A DNA stretch of 64,000 bases from Rhyzopertha dominica (GCA_025024175.1 QCXZ01000137.1:25110001-25174000), one strand, 5' to 3'; positions 1 to 13,169 are shown, counted from the stretch's first letter. Notes: generated from the letters alone by a model not told the origin. Translations and numbers: made by a program.

Positions 1-959
1 AAGCAGAGTAAACAATGTAAATAAGTTACACGGAAAGCACAATATTGTGCAATACTGGAATCGATTGCGATGCAAACTTGGCAACACGCCCTAGATACCA
101 CGGGATTTAAAATTCTGCCAGTATAAGATTATGCCTAGACTAGAGGCTAATTCATTGATTTTACAGATATTGAACAAACTCAATAATTCTTAATGTACGG
201 AAGAACTTAACTTCTACCTGAGTGAGCATTTTTAAGCGGCAGAATTTCTGCTACCCTGCAAAACACAACTCAAAGTAAGTCTAAACTCTTCTTAATCACC
301 AAATAGTAACGGAATTTGGTACACTATTCACCCACAGTTTATTATAGCACAACCAGTCTATAAACAAAACGTCGCGCTTTAAAGTATTAATATTTCAATA
401 ACTTAATACAAAAGATAGCTACTGGGCCCAGAATTGAGCCCCGTAGGACTCTATCAGATGGGGTAGCTATTCCACTACTTTTACTGAAGATTTACAGCAA
501 CACCTTTGATGTACCTACAACTGCAAAATCTAAGGTCCATAAACACGAAAGTCACCACTTCGTTTTGATCTACCTTAGTTGCTACATCTTGCTGTGATCT
601 GTGTGCTATGTCTGTTTGGTATCCACCTTGAAATAGGCCGAAGCCAAACTGGCATTTACCTACCACTGTTTGTTTGCAAAGTTCCGATTTAACATATTAA
701 ATATGAGTGGTAGAATTGATACCCTTTATTTCTTGTTCGATTATAGTAATAATAATTTGGACGATCCTGAATTTATATGCTTCTCCTCAATTCATTCTTC
801 CAAACAACTAGTCTCATTACATCAAAAGCAAAAATAGCTCAATCATATATTTGTATTTCGCACAGTTACGCCACTGAAGTCAGTTTCATATAAACGTAAG
901 CAAGCTGATAATTGTTGCTTTAAATTTTTCTCGCGTGGATGGACATCTAATAAAATTAT
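1..959. other. No gene seen
   Basis: AT-rich sequence with no coding-like frame, RNA gene or repeat that I can name. Confidence 0.5.
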
Positions 960-1270
960 TCACAATCACGCCCATAGGAAACGCGCAGTTGAATTTCTAA
1001 CGAACCGTTCCTATCGCGCGATTATTCCAAACAATCCACCACGAAATCGCCTTTACAGTGCTGATCTGAAGTGCAAATTACGTTTAGTGCTCTACTTATT
1101 TCGGCAACGGCCTCTTTGTTAATCTACTCCGATAAAGCGTTCGGTCTCCAGAAGCTTGCGGTAAATCGTAATAACGGAGACGGACTGACGTCGCTGATGT
1201 CACATGCACACCTGGTACGTGATTGCCATGTCAACTCGGTATTGTTTTCAGGTTTAGCTGGAATGTGATG
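960..1270. promoter_or_regulatory. GC-richer block, candidate conserved regulatory element
   Basis: GC content is visibly higher than the flanks. It holds several transcription-factor-like words: TGACGTC near 1187, CACCTG near 1209, and TCGCGCG near 1015. There is no convincing coding frame; the frame from 1071 starts with GTG. Function is inferred only from composition and motif density. Confidence 0.25.
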
Positions 1271-4200
1271 CCTGTGTGTAATACCATCTTTGTGCTTCTT
1301 AACAACTCCAAGGAGCTATCGTAATTGGCTTTCATGCACGCCGCAGACAATAAATACTTTCAAGTCCAATAAAAGCCATGAAATAAGGAACCGTTGAAGA
1401 CCACTACAATGTATAAGGATTACTGGTTATGATATAATTTCATCTGTTTTAGGTAATGCCAGGGTTGAAACAAGTCTGACTGTAATAAACGAACGTCGTT
1501 TGAAAATTATGATCTTTTTAACAATAAATAAATAATAAATATAATAAATAAATGGATATTTAAAGCAGTGGCTATTAAAAAGTTCGATCAAAGAATATGA
1601 GATCGTGATTTACTAAACACTTGCTTCCATCATTCACATATGCATTGTTGGTCTCGTGTCTGGTATACAAGGCATTCAAAATAATATTTTTGTAAAGAAT
1701 AGTATGACCTGACAGAATTTGTAAATAAGAATCTTAACTCCCGTCATGTTTTGTCTTTTCTCGCCAGTATCATCCTCGTCAGATGATCGTTCCTGATCTA
1801 TCTTCCTCACTTCCACGTTTCCCTCCCATATAGTCTTCACTTCACCACTGTAACTATCTATCTTCTAAGCTTTTAATTATGATCTTAGATACTTCTTTCC
1901 TATCCAATGGTTTCTAATCCTGTATTTCCTCGTAATTCCTTCACATTTCTTAAGCATTTTGTTTTAGTAGTTTGGTCCTTATTTTTTAGGCAAAGGCCCA
2001 TTATAACCAGGTGTGTTTTTTAGCACCTTCATCTCCAAGGTGATCTTCATTTCACTTCCTATTATTTTCACTATTTTATTTCTTATCAGGTTTATTTCCA
2101 TATTAGCTTTTGCAGCTTTCTGTCTATATTTGAAGATTTCTTACCGGTACCAGATTTTTATAGACTAAATTGTCCAGTCGTTTCACTTTATTTAACTTTC
2201 ATTAACAAAATAAATACAAATGAAATTATTGTGCCTCCTGCACTTCCACCAGATCTATATTATTTTCCATCACACCTCTCGTTCTAAGCATATCCATAGG
2301 TATCATTTTACGGGACATAATAGACTCGGTCGAATACTTTTTTATATTTATAAATGCGAAATATGGATCCTGTATGTTGTTGTCGTTTAGCAAGCTCAGT
2401 CTAGCTAATCTTTGATATCTTATAGACAAGCAACTGAACTCGCTAAAATATAGTCTTAAACCGCATTTCATAAGCTTTCGCCGCCAGAGTCAGATTGAGT
2501 CTTTTTTAGTCTCTTTGGGTTTTAGACCGCGTTGGTTTTGCAAATCAGGTTGACGTTTCGTCCCCTCTTATAAGGAGCATCGTCAGGACGGGCATATGAA
2601 ATATGGCACAAACCACGTTAGTATTCAACCAAATTCTAACTGGTGATATTTCATGTTTGTTACAAAAATATATCTAGCATGCCACTTGAGAGCACTGAAA
2701 CTTTTTTTAGCACTGGTGATGGTCAATGAGTAAGACAAAAACGCTCACTGCTTTAATTATATTAAATACTCTAGGCATTGTCGTTTCTCTTATTTGATAC
2801 CAACATATTTCACTTCGATACAATGAATCAGTGCCTCTACTATTCAAAATCTTTTCAAGTATTTTAAACTATAAAAAACAGCTTACTTAAGGAACAATAA
2901 AGAATTAGAAAGTAATTTTTCAAATTTTATTCAACAATAAAAGTACATAGAACTACTATTTTTAGTCAAAAATGCACCTTTAGAATATATTTACTGGAAA
3001 CCTTCGAAGTTTATTTTGGAGATTTCATAATACATACTGTTTTTTATTAAGAAAATATAAAAGATAAAAAAGGAAAAAACAATCTATAAGTACCTAATAG
3101 CATTAAGCCAGAGGATTTGATACCGTCAGATTACATATATGTGGAGTCAAATCATTCAGCAACACATTTTGTATGATCAAAGCTGGTCATTATTATAACG
3201 GACAGCGTATCTTCTCAAAGTATGTTGAAACTTTGTAATTTTATTACATTTTAGTAATAATGGTTGGTTGTAAAATGTTATTGCAGGGAAAAATATCTTT
3301 CATTGTATAGCTGCGTGCTGCATTTATTATTGGAAGCAAATGTAAAATCCAACAAATTTTACAAAGCAGAATAATTCTGAAGCACTTATGGGAATCTAAC
3401 TGCTTAATGTTAAGGAAGCTTTATTTGAATACGAGTGTTCAAACCACCATGGTTCAAACACACTAACTTTCGTCGTAAATATTACAAAAGAATATTTGAA
3501 AGACATTATTTTAAGGAGTCTCCATTTATTTGTGTGCATCTAGTTAAATCAAATATATTACTTGCGACAACTGGGTCTTCTTTAGCACAATGTACAACAA
3601 TCTGACAAAAATTCTTTCATTTTCACACAATAATTTATACTATGAAGAATACATATTTTATATTTCATATCTTAAAACAGCACCCCCAAGTTTTGTTTGT
3701 CTAAAGCGGTACTTTAAACCTAAAATATAGTAAAAACCTAAACACATTAACCACAATTCGTTTGTATCCATAGTATGATCGAGTATTAGTACTAGTACCT
3801 GCTATTTAGCTTATAAAGAAAAATTACAGAATACAATGACTAAGCAAGAAAAATGTGCCACCTGGTGAGAAGTGGTGTAAAAAAATCGGTTTTTAAACAA
3901 GTTTCACTAATAGAGAATTAGATAACTGTATTAGGCTGACCGTTTTCTAATAAGCATGACAATAGAGCAACCTACATGATTCTTCCTGAATAGTAATGTT
4001 TTTCATGATAATATTTACATCAACTTATTTACTTATAGGTATTTACAGTTTTTAGTGAACTCAGTTCTCAATTACCCAACAAAACCATATTTCATCCAAC
4101 CAACGATAGTTTAAAAAAAGAGAAGCATTTTTCTACACAATTCATATAAATTTTTATAAACCAGACAACACTCTTCCATTAATAAGTTACAACTACTTGA

Positions 4201-4320
4201 TGTTAGTTATGCTGACTGCTGCATTTGATATCTTGCAAAGCAATCAACCTCATAACCGCCATCTTTTAACATTATCATTACTCAGCAATTTACAGCGAAA
4301 TTCCTTACGATTTCCTATAA
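1271..4320. other. No gene seen; one short ribozyme-like motif
   Basis: AT-rich, with scattered stops in all frames. The minus-strand frame at 2226-2471 and its surroundings may be decayed retroelement, but I cannot assign a family. The motif at 2556-2586 is listed separately. Confidence 0.4.
2556..2586 (-). other. CTGANGA...GAAA motif, hammerhead-like core
   Basis: On the minus strand the sequence reads CTGACGA, then a CTCCT/AGGGG stem around TATAAG, then GAAACG. This resembles the CUGANGA / stem II / GAAA core of hammerhead ribozymes carried by Penelope-like and other retroelements. Extra bases sit between the core and the stem, and no clear stem III plus cleavage site is seen, so activity is doubtful. 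Confidence 0.25.
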
Positions 4321-4329
4321 CATCTGATA

Positions 4330-4568
4330 CCTCCACCAGGGTCTCGAGGGGAAAGTAAAAACACTCCCATATAGTACGCTTAGGGTGGTTGGTTCGACTA
4401 GACCACCACCTGTCGGAACCGTTAACCTCGCATGGAGGGAAGACGAGCGGTTATAAAAGAGGGAAGCGATATGACGTCAACACGGCAGCTGCACGTCCCG
4501 AACGCAACGACCAGGTCAAACACGAAGGCATTAGATGAGCTTTACAGATACGCTACGAATAGGTAGGT
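4330..4568 (+). promoter_or_regulatory. Candidate TATA promoter and first exon with splice donor
   Basis: TATAAAAG at 4452-4459 is followed 26 nt later by TCAACAC, a possible initiator. Then comes GC-rich transcribed-looking sequence with an ATG at 4535 and a good donor, AATAG|GTAGGT, at 4563. The ATG would give MSFTDTLRI and one extra base before the donor. The upstream 120 bp is also GC-richer than its surroundings. No downstream exon on this strand could be recognised, so the gene served, if any, is unknown. Confidence 0.4.
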
Positions 4569-4889
4569 GAACCTTTATTGAAGTTACCTGAGCACACCGA
4601 GTATTTAATACATACCTATTGCAGAAATATAAACTATTTTATGCTTCTTTGTAAACTTAAAAAACGCGCTTAATTAAAAATCATTATCATTTAAATATTT
4701 TCTGCTTTTTATTAGTGTTTTATTAGCATTAGATATTTTGCAATAGATTAAACAACTTGACATTATGACAATGTGGCAAATTGAAGTTTATTTAAGTTTC
4801 TCTTCATCTGAGCATACCTGAAATCGAAAATTGTTACATCTACCTATCAATAATAAAATTTTGTCGAAAAAAATGAGGTCAGCAGCACG

Positions 4890-5290
4890 CGCTGTTTCTA
4901 GGGATGCTAACGATAACTTCGATACTTTGAGGGTAGAAGTATCGATATTTGACGTCTATTCCTAGATTCCTACAGTCGTGCAATATTTGCTGATAACGAT
5001 ACTTTGGCCATAGTATTGAAAAGAAAAAAGGCGTAAGAATCAAAGATCCACTAATAAAGAAATTCTACCTATTCACGTTACTCATTAATTAAATCTGATA
5101 AACGTGATCAGACTGCCTTGTTCTCAGCAATAAAATGATACTTATAAAGGTAAGCCATTTTTACAATTTTCTAGGTTATTAATACTTCTTTGATGTATCA
5201 ATACTTTTCAATAAAGCATCGAGCGCTATCGTTACTTGAATCATTCGATAGCAGCATCAATACTAGCGACTCAGACTTCAACAGGCAGAG
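4890..5290. repeat. Probable hAT-like element fragment with repeated GATACTT words
   Basis: GGATGCTAACGATA near 4903 is followed by a cluster of GATACTT/AAGTATC and TATCGATA words to about 5265. This resembles the subterminal repeats of hAT transposons. No transposase frame and no matching right end were found; assignment is tentative. Confidence 0.3.
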
Positions 5291-7635
5291 AAGGAAGCGA
5301 GTTAATATTACATTGTCATTAAGTTTCGAGTTACATTTAAAGTTTCAAACAAAGAGAAACGAAAGTGAGTTAATAAAAAGGAGTTAAAATAAAATACACC
5401 CTTTATAACAAACTTAAAAAAATTTTTGAATAAATAAGACGTTAGTTACTTTTCCGCTAGTTCACAAATATTTTTAATGCGTGGCTTATTTCTCCAAAAT
5501 TAATTATCAACTTTTATATCGCAACATACGCTATTAAGCTGCACATTAGTCCAGTGGATATTTATTATGTGTCTTATAATAGAAAGGTTGCCTCCTCTAA
5601 ATTTAACGGTACTATAAGCTACATTGGTTAGGACAAAATTGAAACGAAGACGATGGCAGAGGTCAGAACTAATTAGAAAATACGGAGGAGTGTATTAATA
5701 AAGAACACATGAAAGGCGGTACCAGAAAAAATTAGTTTCTCGCGAAACCTATAATTTTGTACTTCATTACTAATTTTATGATGCTGCGCACAGTAAACTA
5801 AAATAGAAAAAAAGCACAAGGTGGTCGATCGATAATTTACACTAAATTTGATTTACAGTTCTTGGTTTATTATTCCTAACGTTAGTTCCAAAACTGACCT
5901 CTGAAAAAGCATTAATTACCTGTGCATTATTATTAAACAATCTTCTGTTAGTTATGCTATTGACAGCATTCTAATTAAACAGTGTTTAATAAACTGTTAA
6001 TTTTAATAAGAAAATTATGCACTACAACTTTGGCAACTGGCCATACCCTTGTAGGTTTTCCTCGCATGAATCGTTGACTTACATACACTTTCTTCTTATT
6101 TCGAATAAATTTAAATCATCTGACAACTTTCTGAACTGACAGTTTGAATGAGTTTAGTAGCGATTTGGTGATGTTTTACAATTTTTATCTCGTATCTGAA
6201 ATCTGATGAATTATAATACTTGACAAACTCATAAATATCATTAATACAATACAAAAAAAGTTAGGATAATCACAAAATATTTGAATTTTAATTATAGTAT
6301 GCAAAATACCAACGTATAATAAGGTAATTTATGGTATAAACTATATACAGCATATGGCCTTTAGCAAAAGCCTGTGTAATAACTATTATTTATGCAGTAA
6401 GGGAGTAAATATGCTTTTATGACATAAGACGTAATTTTCAAAGATCATAAATGTAAGTAGTGCTCATGTATATGTAAACACAACTACGAACATAACTATG
6501 CGCGATCGTACATGGGATATTGAAAAAGGTTTCCGAAAAATAAATAAATTTTACATTCACATTAAAGGGTTGTTTTGATCAAATCTGAACTGGACGAAGA
6601 TAATAAATTCTGAAGATTGTAGATGTGACAAAACAAGGGTTTCATCAATAACAGTCACTGGAAAAAAAATCAGACATCAATGTTACTGATTGGCAGATTA
6701 AAGTTTTGGAATATGTAATATTACCAATCAAAATGAGAAACAGAAGCGCTTCCAGTTTAGAGCTATGCGTTACTCCTAATGTAGGAGTGAAATCAAGAAA
6801 GCGAACAAACCTGGTTCTATGTTAATCAAATATTAATGAAATTCGCCACTATTCCTCAAATTTTATCTAATCTGACGAGCAGTTGATTGTTATCAATAAG
6901 ACCAAAAGTTTTTTGAAATCCAGTATCATAGAAGTTCACAGTATTAACTATGTAAAAGGCAGAAGTCTTTCTAAGTTCCAGCAAGAGATATATAACATCC
7001 AGATGTACATAAGTACAAACCAATAATTACTTAGCGCTACACATTTTGCAAATTGGTCAAAATGATGTTAATATTGCTTTAGGCAAGATCTTCCGATCTC
7101 GAACCACAATGCAGCTGCAGTTGCATTGTGCGCGGATTATATGCTATATAGGCCTACGTAGACCACATTCTAAGCAACTCTGAAGAAACCATTGTATTTA
7201 AAAAAGGGGGCTGCCAACGCTGCCATAATTAGTTGCAATTGAAAAGCAATATGTAGCAGATTCCATCAGTTTTTTTATGAAAGTATAGAATGAAAACTCT
7301 AATTAAGCAGCAGATATTTTTTAATGGGAGATGCGATTGAATCGGTTGTTTCAAAATTTGAGTTTTGCTAAATAACGACTGCATAAACAGTTATGTGATG
7401 AGTTTATTAACACAGCAGTTATTCAAACATTGTTATAATTGATATTAAATATAGTTATGACATTTAGCCCCTCGTACAAGCAGATTTGAAAGGTATGGGC
7501 ACAAGTTTTATTATACTGACGACTGGCAGTTTTTTACAAGAACTCCGCAACCAGACATCAATGGTCTGTACGCCATCGTAATTTATATGAAATTCCCACC
7601 GTTATAAAATACTAGGAGAGAAAGTATCTCGAGCT
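5291..7635. other. No gene seen; one short palindrome
   Basis: AT-rich sequence without coding-like frames. The only distinct element is a palindrome at 7105-7130 with CACAATGCA/TGCATTGTG arms around GCTGCAGT. Confidence 0.4.
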
Positions 7636-7935
7636 ATTATTCGAACCTCTACCTATCCAAAAAACGCCACGAAACCGTGTCCGACTTTTATCCTTAGTCG
7701 TCGAATTGCAATAAATATTAAGGCGGCGGATGGAGCAAGGCGAGTTGAAATTTATGAATTTTCCGTCGCCGATTCTCAAGCTTTCTCTCGGTGCGCGGTG
7801 TCAGCAAAGAGAACACGCCCGGTAGATAAGTCATCGAGAGCATGCGAAGGCGACTTTTACGCAGCTAATCGCAGGCCTCGATGAGAGGAAGCAATGTTGT
7901 CGGAAGGTTCTTAGCGGAGCGATCACTAATGTAAT
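7636..7935. promoter_or_regulatory. GC-richer block, candidate conserved regulatory element
   Basis: An island about 300 bp long with repeated CG dinucleotides and homeodomain-like words (CAATAAATATT, TTTATGAATT) next to GGCGGCGGATGG. No coding frame. It looks unlike the AT-rich flanks. The regulatory role is inference. Confidence 0.25.
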
Positions 7936-10740
7936 TTACACAATATGAACTAATGATTACAATGTAGAGGATGATAATTAAAAAGCAAAATCGCCAATGG
8001 CCCCGGTAAGAATAAAGACAGTTGAACTAATATTACTCGAATAATGAAACTAAAATTCAATCAGACTGGAAAATTAATTAAACTGTCCACTTGCAATATA
8101 CAACAAATACAACATGTAGTAAGTATATGTGGTGATGAATGTTGAAACACTGGGTTGTCATGTTGGCTGTGATAAAACTAAAGGTTATCTATTACGAGCA
8201 ATAGTCTTCTGCATACTCCAACACACAAAGTTTTCCACCCAAAATTGAGTATCTTTTTTCATCATTCTCTTGTTCGACCATCACCATACGTACAAAAGCA
8301 TAATCTAGATTCGCCGTTAAAGGCAACAGCATACCATTCCTGGTTCCACTGTACTTTTTCTCTGCACCAGCCCCATTACGCTGATGCTCAATAGTGAGAG
8401 GCAGCACTAGACGAGGACGTTATGATGTTGCGAAAAACAGCCGGAAAACGGTTTGCATTCCAATAGGCATTCGTTGTTTCGTAAACCACTACCACCTTCA
8501 TAACAGTGAAGAGGTTTCTTCGAACCAAAAACTTATAAGATGACGAGCATTGAATTCTGAGGTTCTTAGTCGAGGTCCTCTTGTTCTTCGTGTTCTACAT
8601 CCCTGTAACTTCTCCTGACAACGTGTTGAAACTCTCAATATCTCAAAAGTATAAACTAGTACCAAGCAAATACACTATTCGAATCTATCACTTACCATCT
8701 ATCAAACTATCATGTATTCTGGTTTTACCAGACTGACAAATCAAAGAAGCTTTTATACAAAGGGTAATTTTTTGCCTATATAAAAAACGATAACACAAAC
8801 GTTAGTGAGATTATAGATTTTATGCAATTCACAGAAAATTGTTCTTTCTAATTAGAAATTAGTCACGTTTTATGATTATCTAAGTTATACATACTCATTT
8901 AACTAGGAATTATAATTATAATAATTATTCTAGGCATTAATTTCTTGCGAATTACTTTAAAAAATTTTGAAAATACACTGCTTTTTCGAAATCAATTTAG
9001 TGCGGTAGAAATAAGTAAAAAAATCATGCACTAATTGCAATAAAAATGACTCTTGTTGTAAATGGTAGGTATGACTCTCCTAATCAACATACTAAAAATA
9101 TAGATACATCCGTACTGTTGCGCGTTTTTTTGGTCATCTTGAAAAAATTAAAATAGCATGTGTGACATTAAATACAGATAATTTTATACTGAAAAATAAT
9201 TAGATAATGTTTTAAAGGAATAGAAGGCAATAACGAAATGGTGACGGAAAAATAAAAACAACTTAAACGAAAATGTAAATTTAGTTTATTTAGAGCTAAA
9301 ATTTCACATTAAACAAAATCTAAAATTAGAAACAGTTATAAAGCAAAACCTGTTTTTATTACTTACATCAATCCATATCTCTTCTTCATCTAAATAAAAT
9401 TGTCTCCTGTGTTTGTTTACAGTGTCGTTTCCACATTAGTTTTTTACAAACCTCTGAACATGCGAGAATTAGAATGTGAAAAACATCATGCTATCTAGTG
9501 GCAATATATACATATCATCATTTTGTTATTATTACCTCTGAACATGAAAGTCCATATCATTGACATGTACATTTCAATATTTCACTGCATTTTGTGTTGA
9601 AGGAAAACGAATTATATCAAAACTATTTTTTAGCTGAAGCTGTTTTCAAGATGTGCACACACATTTAGGTTGTTTGTATCGATGTTACCTCCAAACAGTG
9701 ACACAATAACTTTACAGGCAATTTGGACCAAATATTATTTAGTAATATCTTTGGATGATTCTAAATAGAAAGCTCACTCGTATGAGGTTTTATATTTTAT
9801 CAAATTTTTGAAATCAGTTTTATTATTGCCAAATAACATAATGATGAAGGTATGCTCTGGGTAATATGTGAACAAAAAGTAAAATTTTTAAGCTTCCTAT
9901 ATAATAGAGGTTTGCATGGCTAGAATATCACAAACTTTATCAGATTCCGTGGCAGACTGCATTCGAATGTTCTTACAAAGTGATGACCTGACCTGACCAA
10001 CATGTACTTTTTATTATACAAGGAATGAAACTAAATACCTATACATTTGAACGATATAAGAAAAATGACGTAAAAAATGCATTTTGCGCTACAGTACAGA
10101 TATATATTATTTACATGTTAATAATGTGCATGTTACTTATCATCATCTTTGTTGCAATTAGTTTCACCCCTTACACTATTTCTGCTGCACTTATTTTCAA
10201 AAGAGTATTTCATTCCCTTGCCTTAACAACAATTAATGGTGGTGAAGCTCAGCTAATAAACATAATCGTTTGGTTCGCAACTACTTTTTGTTCGGTATCG
10301 TGCTTTACTTGTCAGAGCATTACTCGCTACAGTTTAAACTGGATCCTATTTTTTTAAGCAGCAATTACACTTTGGCCTGGCAACATCGGATGCAAGCACA
10401 TGCATGTTAGCATGTTCTCCGCCAAGCATTTCACTTGCAATTAACCGTAATATCGGCGAGCACATCGGGAGTGGCCGAACGGTACGATGACCCCGGTTAA
10501 CACCAAAAAATGTAAAAAAAAACTTGCACTCATGTGCCTGTTTTCTAGGTTAGTTAGATGCATATGCGACGACGATGAATTTCCTGATCAAGGTGAAGGG
10601 AATGTATATCGACGCTGCTGAACGGTTACATTGCAGTAGTTATCTAATTAGTTGCCAATAATTTTAAGTGGCAATATAAAAAAGGTTTAAAAAACTGCTA
10701 AGTTAAACTTTTTTTAAAGAAAACTAATTGTCAAAAAGAC
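7936..10740. other. No confident gene; one hydrophobic open frame
   Basis: AT-rich. A minus-strand frame at 8192-8407 has no recognisable domain. The frame at 10025-10357 is listed separately. A short direct repeat, ACCTCTGAACATG, occurs near 9450 and 9534. Confidence 0.4.
10025..10357 (+). CDS. Unidentified 110-codon hydrophobic frame, possibly a chemoreceptor-like exon
   Basis: ATG-started frame with two hydrophobic stretches (IIYMLIMCMLLIIIFVAIS and INIIVWFATTFCSVSCFTC). The second loosely resembles the C-terminal membrane segment of insect gustatory receptors (W, small cluster, Cys, Ser/Thr). No neighbouring exon or diagnostic TYhhhhhQF motif is found. It may be a receptor pseudogene fragment or chance. 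Confidence 0.15.
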   Translation: MKLNTYTFERYKKNDVKNAFCATVQIYIIYMLIMCMLLIIIFVAISFTPYTISAALIFKRVFHSLALTTINGGEAQLINIIVWFATTFCSVSCFTCQSITRYSLNWILFF

Positions 10741-11345
10741 AAAGAAAATCTTTTTGCATATCAGTTTTGTGACCTGTCCAGAGTGGAATTATTCGATATA
10801 ACCTTCTTCAGCCGCATAACCGCATTTCGACAAATGGTACTTCGATAGCAGTGCGTGAAAATGTCACATTAAGGCGTTTGGATTGCGCTCCAAACATAAG
10901 TAACAGTTTGCGCTTTCTCAGAAAAATGAGGTGGCATGACGTTACCCTCCCTGGACACAACGCCTGAGGCCTGAGCCCTTTCCACCATTGCCGAAGTCTA
11001 GTCCGTGTCACGTGTTCTTTCGGACTTGACTTGATTTCTTTGACAGGTTAGCAGAAATTCTCAAAACTTCTTATAAGCAGTATATTTAGCAACAATGTCG
11101 TACATAGCTGATATCAGGCAACCGAACAGCCCAACTATTTCAGTCGCTACAGCTCAACTATTTCAGTCGCTAAACGCCCAGTGCGAAGATTACGGATTAT
11201 CGCATTTTTTCGCAATACCTTGATCACACGCGGGCACGTGCCCGGGGCGGCAAATTTCAGAGGGACGGAAACTGTTTAGATTATGAAGACGTAATGAACA
11301 TTTTTGCATCACGAAAGAGTCGTAGCAGACCTTGGAATAAAACAT
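10741..11345. repeat. Probable decayed DNA-transposon sequence
   Basis: Atypically GC-rich for the region. It contains a near-perfect direct repeat of CAACTATTTCAGTCGCTA (about 11132 and 11156), the palindrome CGGGCACGTGCCCG at 11231-11244, and GGGGCGGCAAATTTCAGAGG after it, a type of end seen in insect repeats. Family not assigned. Confidence 0.3.
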
Positions 11346-11849
11346 TATAAGCTGGAGAGAAAAACTGTGATTCTTGGTTTTAACCTACTTTTGTTTGTAT
11401 AAAAAGTTGTAAAAACGACAAATCTTTATGAACAATATAATTAACTTATAAAAGCAATCTTTAGGTACCTCCTCTAAACTTCTTTTCTTAAACTAACGCT
11501 TTGATAAAACCTTAATGGATTGGAAGAGAGCGCCGAAAGGCGAAATACAGCACTGACTTTAGGTTATAACTGTTTACTAGACGAAACGTATGTGGCTTCC
11601 ATGAATGCCAACAAGGACCTATAGCAGAACTATTATATGGCGGAAGATTCAGANTAAAATTTGCCCGGATTTAAGTGATGCACCCTGTATGTGTGCCTCG
11701 AATAAAAATTCATACTGCAAACAAAAGCAATTTACTACCATCGTTGCAAGGTCTACAAGTGCCATACCTCAAATATATCTGACAGGCGATCCTATCAACA
11801 AAAATTGAATTATCCCATTTATCTGAACTACGATCGCCAATACAATTTC

Positions 11850-12310
11850 AAGAGTCATGTTATCCGCCGGCGCAAAAAGAAGATTGATACAAGGGCAATC
11901 AATTGCACATCTCTAGCTGGTTTAATTTGCCTAACAGGCCTTTTCTGGGTCTTGCACTGATAAATTCATTGCAACCATTACAGTTTTAGGCGACGGAATT
12001 TCTCTTGCGCATTATTAATTGTGCCCATTAGTGTGTTTTAGCATAATAAATGGGCCGCGTAATTTGGTTAAAATAGAAGCTTCGACGTTATGCAAGGTTA
12101 CAATCTGGCCAAATAAATATTACCGCATTTCTCTCCGTTACCATTTATTCTGGTTTAGAATTGCGAACGTCTACTGTTGCGGTTAATCAGAGCCGATCTG
12201 CACTCCTCAGCACATTCTCACCACGGACAAAACAATTATTGTGTGAAATAGGCATACAGCATTTTTTAAATAAATTCCCTTGGGAATGCATCCGCTAAAC
12301 TAGTATGCAA
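11850..12310. promoter_or_regulatory. Candidate conserved noncoding block with homeodomain-type sites
   Basis: Multiple ATTA/TAAT words in a balanced-composition block, including TTATTAATTG near 12011, CCATTTATTC near 12143 and CAATTATTGTG near 12231. No frame is convincing. An enhancer role is inference from motif density only. Confidence 0.22.
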
Positions 12311-13169
12311 ATTTTCTACCTTTTATAATTTCGAAACACGTGGGACTCGTTTGCTTCGCTGAGTTAATTTTACCCAAGTGAAACAGATACTTAAACAAAT
12401 CTGTTAGGATGGCAAGTTTATTTTTATTTTCTTCTTAAACATCTTAAAATCCACTCATGGTGCATAGATAAATATGTTGGTATAAGACATACAAATACTG
12501 TCACTAAATAATATAAATAAGGGAAAAGCGAAAAAACAGATTCCGTACTTTTCCACGGTGGTTATCTCGACGCTGGCGTTAGGTATTCAACAAAGCAAAA
12601 GTTCCTGATTTAAAGTAAAGGTTGTACTAATATTTTTTTCAACAATTATGTTAAATGTACCTATTAGTGCTATCTAGATGAAGGCTGAAGTTATATTGGT
12701 TGCGAAATTATTTCCAAGGTGAAAATCTTCGGGCGGCTCAAAATGCAAAACTTTGGGACATCTTTATCCCACACATTAGTATGAAATAGGACATTTTCAT
12801 TTCTTTTTGCAGATCTAATCTGGTTGGTGGATATATTTTGTTCTCCAACACAGTGTTTCTTACTTTTTATTTATACTCGTTTCAGCAGTAGAGAGAGAGT
12901 AATAAATCTACCACGCCACCAGCAGCGTACGCAATGGAAAACTTAAAAGTGTTTCAGATATTATAACTTCGGCGCAACAGACTTAATGTTTGATATCAAA
13001 TAACAAGGCGATATAAAGACAAGTATCAGTAATGTGACATATGTGACTATTTAAAAGAAATTATTTATTTAAATAATAGCCTTTTTTATGCAAAGCTTTT
13101 CGTGAAGATGAATTGATCATAGGTGTAGACATTGTTGCTGAAATGAGTGCAAAATGAGGAAATATTAAC

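Noticed and set aside
1071..1268. Frame beginning with a signal-peptide-like hydrophobic stretch
   Set aside because: The start codon is GTG, not ATG, and the frame has no splice context or recognisable domain; composition fits a noncoding block better.
2226..2471. Minus-strand 81-codon frame, considered as LINE reverse transcriptase remnant
   Set aside because: No recognisable RT or endonuclease motif, so no family can be named.
8192..8407. Minus-strand 71-codon frame
   Set aside because: No domain, no neighbouring exon and stop-rich continuation; cannot be supported as a gene.
10466..10500. GTGGCCGAACGGT, similar to the D arm of tRNA-Leu/Ser
   Set aside because: No anticodon or T arm follows at the right spacing.
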